Made by a program: the position numbers and the translations under genes
Source of the DNA: JBBQNR01 sp963774075
GTDB taxonomy: Bacteria > Actinomycetota > Thermoleophilia > Solirubrobacterales > JBBDJG01
Length of the DNA stretch: 64,000 nucleotides
Direction: 5' to 3'
Assembly (NCBI GenBank): GCA_963774075.1
Contig: CAVZDP010000003.1
Span: forward strand, 558,001 to 622,000
Shown here: positions 60,728 through 64,000 of the stretch, piece after piece
How positions within the stretch are numbered: the stretch's first letter is position 1
How the letters are laid out: each line of letters starts with the position of its first letter
Notes under the pieces: generated by a model
Told to the model about the DNA's origin: nothing
The model's database searches: none
The model's input: the letters and a program-made list of their open reading frames with translations, nothing else

Positions 60728-62398
60728 GTCCCGGCTGTCCTTCGGCAACGGGTCCTGCCGTTGTGGTTGCGGCTCCTCGCCGAGCAGCGCGATCAGCACG
60801 AACGGCAGGAACCAGACTATGTACAGGTAGAACCAGTGCTCGAGCGCCATCTCGAGTGCGATCAGCACCGCTGCGCCGAGCGCGGCGAACTGCAGCGGCG
60901 TCTTGCGGCGCGGCACGAAAGCCACGAGCACCGCAAAGGCGACCGCGAGCACCTTGACGACGGTCTGCAGCCAGCCGAGGCCCGGTTCCTGCCCCCAGAT
61001 GCTGAACGGCGATTCGCGTCCGAGCTGAAAGCCGACGGTCCGATCGTAGAAGCGGGTAAGCCCGTCTCCGATCAACACCGGAAGCATCGCCAGGGCCGCG
61101 ATGACGGCGAACGCCACCACGAACCTGACGGCCGTTCGTCGCGTGCGGGCGTACGACAGGTAGAGCGGGAACAACACCAGGGGCGCGAACTTGGCCAGCC
61201 CCGCCAGCGCCAGCAGAGCGCCACGCATGCGCGAGGAGTGCAGGAACAGGAACGAGTAGACCAGCAGCATCGCGATCAGCGAATCGTTGGCGTTCGAGTT
61301 CAGGACGAACAGCGTGTACGGATAGGCGGCCCACGCATAGGCGAGCACGATCCCGAGATCGCGTCCCTGCCTTCCCGGCCGCATGCGCCTGCCGACGAGG
61401 AACAGTCCGAGCATGGTGGCGAAGTCGAAGAACAGTGCCGCGGCGTGGGCGGCTGGAAGCCCGTCCCACTTGCCCGACCACGGAAGAATCAGCTCGAACG
61501 GCACGTAGGCGTAGTAGTTGACCGGCCCGTACGTGTCCCCGGCGGCGTTGTCGCCGGGGAAGTTGCCCCCGTACAACGACTCCCCGTGCATCAACAGATC
61601 CGCGCCGATGACGCCCGAGTAGCCGACGTCGATCACGTTCGAGGAGCTGGTCACGTTGAGCCCGATCCGAAAGCCGGCGAGCAGCACGAGCCCCAAGGCG
61701 AGGTACGTGGCGGGCACCAGCAGGCGAACCGGCTTCTGCTCGCCGGCGAAGCCTCGCCCGTACACGAACAGGAGCATGCGCGCGAGCAGGTAGGCAAGCA
61801 CCGGATACACGAGCGGGACCGACGTGAAGACCTCGCCCCGGTTGAAGTACAGGTGCGAGAGGGAGAACGCAAGCAGCATCAGCAGATCCAGGTGCAGCAG
61901 CCGGAACGGGCGCCGCGGGTCCACAAACGGGAGGAGGAAGGCGATCATGAGCGGGATCCACACGTACGGCGCGTTCAGCTTGCGCCCGAACGCTCCGTCG
62001 ATGCCGCGGGCCATCCACCATCGCACCTGCGGGCCCGTCCAAACGGCGTCGACGTCGGCGGTGCGCTCGTCCACCTCCACCCGCGCGGCCTCCTCGCCGG
62101 TGCGAACGTCGTAGAGGCTCACCTGCCAGCGCCGTGGACCCATCAGGAATGCCTCGGGCCGGTAGGGCGTCGTGCCCGGCAACCGCTCGCGCAGCTCCTG
62201 CGACCTGCCGGCGATCGCGATCGCCTCCCTGGCGGAGAGCGTGTACCCCGGCGGGGGCTTGCTCTGCGTCGGCGGGCGGGTGACCTGGGCCGAGGGCGGG
62301 AGCGCTGGCTCCTCGGCCGCCCGAGCTCCCGCCGGAAGGGCCAGCGTCACCGTCACGACGAGCGCGAGGAGAAATGAGAGGAGCAGCCGCCGCGACAC
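60671..62398 (-). CDS. GT87/DUF2029-like integral membrane glycosyltransferase
   Basis: A 575-residue protein. After a signal peptide (LLSFLLALVVTVTLALPAGARA) comes a ~110-residue extracytoplasmic region (PepSY-like context WQVSLYDVRTGEEAARVEVD), then about twelve membrane segments. The pieces GDTYGPVNYYAYVPFEL and SNANDSLIAMLLV match the pattern of GT-C glycosyltransferases and related membrane proteins. It probably transfers a sugar from a polyprenyl phosphate. GTG start with GGAGGG 5 bases upstream. It is followed on the same strand upstream by GtrA. Confidence 0.75.
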   Translation of the reverse strand: MSRRLLLSFLLALVVTVTLALPAGARAAEEPALPPSAQVTRPPTQSKPPPGYTLSAREAIAIAGRSQELRERLPGTTPYRPEAFLMGPRRWQVSLYDVRTGEEAARVEVDERTADVDAVWTGPQVRWWMARGIDGAFGRKLNAPYVWIPLMIAFLLPFVDPRRPFRLLHLDLLMLLAFSLSHLYFNRGEVFTSVPLVYPVLAYLLARMLLFVYGRGFAGEQKPVRLLVPATYLALGLVLLAGFRIGLNVTSSSNVIDVGYSGVIGADLLMHGESLYGGNFPGDNAAGDTYGPVNYYAYVPFELILPWSGKWDGLPAAHAAALFFDFATMLGLFLVGRRMRPGRQGRDLGIVLAYAWAAYPYTLFVLNSNANDSLIAMLLVYSFLFLHSSRMRGALLALAGLAKFAPLVLFPLYLSYARTRRTAVRFVVAFAVIAALAMLPVLIGDGLTRFYDRTVGFQLGRESPFSIWGQEPGLGWLQTVVKVLAVAFAVLVAFVPRRKTPLQFAALGAAVLIALEMALEHWFYLYIVWFLPFVLIALLGEEPQPQRQDPLPKDSRDSVRGEQNGLDRAGEPTLV

Positions 62399-62421
62399 CC
62401 CGCCCTCCGAAAGGAAAGTCC

Positions 62422-62970
62422 CTACCGGGACAGCGGCTCACGCCGCCTGTGCGCGAGCCTGGAGAAGCTCCAGAGCTTGTTGCCGACGAAGTTGAGCGGC
62501 GTCGCGACGAGGATCGCCACGGCCTGGCCCGGCACCTTGGGCACGCCCGCGGCGCCGACGAGGAGCTCGAGCACGATCAGGTTGACGCCGAGCGCGAGCA
62601 GGCTGACGATCAGGAAGCGCGGCGCCTGGAAGGTCATCCGTCCTTCGGTTGCCCTGAACGTCCAGGACCTGTTGAGCGCGAAGTTGTTCGTCACCGCGAC
62701 ACAGAACGCGACCAGCGCAGCGACGACGTACTGCACGTCGAAGCCCAGCACGAGCGTCGAGTAGACGGCCAGGTTGATCGCGTACCCGCTCGCCCCCACG
62801 AGCGAGAACCGCACGAGCTGAAACCAGTTGTGGGGTTGGCGCAGCCCCTGCCGCACCCGCTCGGCGCCGCGGCCGGCGCGCCCGCGCGTACCGGCGTCGG
62901 CGAGCGGCTCCTCCACGGCCGCGCCCGAATCCTGGTCACGGGCGGACGCGACTGTGGAGTCTCTCTGCAT
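62422..62970 (-). CDS. GtrA-family flippase-like membrane protein
   Basis: A 182-residue protein with a ~50-residue hydrophilic N-terminus and four membrane helices. GtrA hallmarks are LVRFSLVGASGYAINLAVYS at the start of the first helix, NNFALNRSWTF in the middle and PLNFVGNKLWSF at the end. GtrA proteins are thought to move polyprenyl-phosphate sugars across the membrane. The neighbouring GT87-like protein could use such a donor. Confidence 0.9.
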   Translation of the reverse strand: MQRDSTVASARDQDSGAAVEEPLADAGTRGRAGRGAERVRQGLRQPHNWFQLVRFSLVGASGYAINLAVYSTLVLGFDVQYVVAALVAFCVAVTNNFALNRSWTFRATEGRMTFQAPRFLIVSLLALGVNLIVLELLVGAAGVPKVPGQAVAILVATPLNFVGNKLWSFSRLAHRRREPLSR

Positions 62971-63028
62971 CGCCCAAGGATATCCGCGCCTCGCCGGCCA
63001 TCGTGGGCTTGCGAGCCTGGTCGAGCCT

Positions 63029-63301
63029 CTAACTGACGAGGAACCCCTTCAGGCCCTCGGGCTGCTCTTCTCGTGCGCTCACCGAGTCGACGCGTGCACC
63101 GCGCGGCCCTTGCTCGCAGAAGCGCACGAGCCGCGAAACCGCCTCGGACTCGCCCTCGAGCACCGCCTCGACGCTACCGTCGGGGTGGTTGCGCACCCAG
63201 CCCGCAACCCCTTCCTGCTCCGCCCTCCGGCGGACGCTCTCGCGAAAGAAGACGCCCTGCACGAGCCCGTGCACGGAGAGGCGCACCCGCAGGACGCTCA
63301 A
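63029..63301 (-). CDS. acyP: Acylphosphatase
   Basis: A 90-residue enzyme with the acyl-phosphate binding loop VHGLVQGVFFRES (catalytic Arg) and the catalytic Asn in GWVRNHPDGSVEAV; it ends with a conserved beta strand. It hydrolyses acyl phosphates in the cytoplasm. The TTG start (63299-63301) overlaps the TGA of the upstream phosphodiesterase by 3 bases, so translation is coupled. A GTG twelve bases inside is an alternative. Confidence 0.9.
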   Translation of the reverse strand: MSVLRVRLSVHGLVQGVFFRESVRRRAEQEGVAGWVRNHPDGSVEAVLEGESEAVSRLVRFCEQGPRGARVDSVSAREEQPEGLKGFLVS

Positions 63302-64000
63302 ACGCCGAAGTGATCGAGCACGATCGGAGCGACGTCCTTGATCGACCATTGCCGCTCGCCGGCATCCTCGCCGCCGAGGTCGGGCCCACAGCCGAGGAAG
63401 ACGAGCGGCACGAGCGAGTCCTCGGCGGTCAGGGAGCCGTGGCTTCCCCCGCCGGTGTGAGCGGCTCCTCCCCAGTCGACGAACTCGTAGTCGGGCGCGG
63501 CCGACAGGAGCACGTCGCCGGCGCTCGATGCCGAAAGCGCTGCCCAGAGGCGACCGAGCACGTCGGGGTAGGCCGGGCTCGTGATCCGACCGTCCTCGGT
63601 GACCGCGCGCAGCACCGACAGCGGGCCCTCCACGTCCCAACGTTTCCCGCGCTTGTCGGACAGCGCCGTTCCCGGTGCGAAGCGAAGCTCCGCCCCGCCG
63701 GCTCGCACGCACGCCTCGCCGTCCTCCCGCCACGCGGTCAGCTCGACTCCGTCCAACCCCTCCAGGCGCTTCACGATCCGCCCGATCTCGGCGGCGCGCC
63801 GCTCGTGCCTGCCGAGTAGGTAGACCATCGCGCAGCGGGCTCCCGGGGAGACCGCCAGCTCCGCCTCGGCCGCGCGTCTGTCGTTGGGTTGCAGCACGCG
63901 CCAGTCCGAGAGCGTGTCCGTGATCCGTATCTCGTGCGACACCGCCGTCTGGGCGTGGTCGGCCATCAGCACGATCGCGTTGTTCTCCAGGAACCGCTCG
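63298..64000 (-). CDS. Alkaline phosphatase/nucleotide pyrophosphatase-family phosphodiesterase (partial, N-terminus outside window)
   Basis: The frame is open to the window end and begins inside the gene with ERFLENNAIVLMADHAQT. The ADHAQ motif, a later SDKRGKRWDV, GRLWAALSA and the C-terminal TGGGSHGSLTAEDSLVPLVF correspond to the second metal-binding half of type I phosphodiesterase/AlkP-superfamily proteins (His of the GGSHG segment as ligand). At least 234 residues are present; the nucleophile Thr/Ser region lies beyond the window. Substrate unknown. Confidence 0.8.
   Translation of the reverse strand, partial: ERFLENNAIVLMADHAQTAVSHEIRITDTLSDWRVLQPNDRRAAEAELAVSPGARCAMVYLLGRHERRAAEIGRIVKRLEGLDGVELTAWREDGEACVRAGGAELRFAPGTALSDKRGKRWDVEGPLSVLRAVTEDGRITSPAYPDVLGRLWAALSASSAGDVLLSAAPDYEFVDWGGAAHTGGGSHGSLTAEDSLVPLVFLGCGPDLGGEDAGERQWSIKDVAPIVLDHFGV

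Overview
The window is G+C-rich chromosomal DNA from an actinobacterium. The gene content suggests the deep-branching Thermoleophilia (Solirubrobacterales/Gaiellales type) rather than a streptomycete or mycobacterium. The grounds are: GTG and TTG starts are common; genes often overlap by 4 bp (ATGA, GTGA, TTGA); the order rpsF-ssb-rpsR-rplI-dnaB is present; the Rieske/cytochrome b complex is of the split, b6f/Bacillus-like type; and several families of unknown function look lineage-specific. The taxonomic placement is inference, not a database result. No insertion sequence, prophage or CRISPR array was seen.

Layout. 1-7.4 kb: a partial CPBP membrane protease, an unusual 168-bp inverted-repeat element, a HAD hydrolase, an orphan molybdopterin oxidoreductase, a class A penicillin-binding protein and a GT-C mannosyltransferase-like protein. 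7.4-13.3 kb: a 1971-residue secreted repeat protein with about eleven prealbumin-like domains, two of them identical at protein level. 13.4-16.5 kb: thiL with an apparent one-base frameshift, a small FlgM-like ORF and a degenerate M28 peptidase-like membrane protein. 16.6-20.0 kb: a translationally coupled response regulator, histidine kinase and HtrA lipoprotein protease. 20.0-23.9 kb: an inositol-monophosphatase-like gene and a TreT/GT20 trehalose pair. 24.4-30.1 kb: a replication and translation cluster (bS6, SSB, bS18, bL9, DnaB, DnaC-like ATPase, PurA). 30.1-33.7 kb: a short surface-polysaccharide cluster (acetyltransferase, Gfo/Idh dehydrogenase, WecB epimerase). 34.0-39.6 kb: an MMPL transporter and a UvrA-like ABC ATPase.

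39.7-46.2 kb: two paralogous secreted proteins of unknown function, a subtilisin-like protease with an RWSRS repeat tail behind a c-di-GMP-I (GEMM) riboswitch, and a membrane GGDEF-EAL protein directly upstream on the same strand. The enzyme that makes or breaks c-di-GMP therefore sits next to a gene predicted to sense it. 46.3-49.5 kb: tRNA-Lys(CUU), a TPR protein, TatC, TatA, dCTP deaminase and a zinc-ribbon protein. 49.7-57.7 kb: a menaquinone, respiration and heme block on the minus strand (polyprenyl diphosphate synthase, MenG, cytochrome b subunit IV/cytochrome c fusion, cytochrome b, Rieske protein, a HepS-like unknown, HemL, a fused AhbA-AhbB-type siroheme-decarboxylase-like protein, HemB). 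57.7-64 kb: an ABC-2 exporter, a YmdB-type phosphodiesterase, a GT87-like membrane protein, GtrA, acylphosphatase and a partial AlkP/NPP-family phosphodiesterase.

The strongest candidates for something undescribed are: (1) a ~77-nt element in two copies, each a few bases past the stop codon of a sense gene, with two hairpins, one of which differs completely in sequence yet keeps its pairing; (2) the c-di-GMP riboswitch, repeat-tailed subtilase and GGDEF-EAL neighbourhood with the paired secreted unknowns; and (3) the fused siroheme-decarboxylase-like gene inside a hemB-hemL operon. No stretch longer than about 300 bases lacks an annotated gene; the larger gaps are 555-765 (inverted repeat), 13296-13463, 26000-26143 (hairpins) and 33713-34002 (small ORF).
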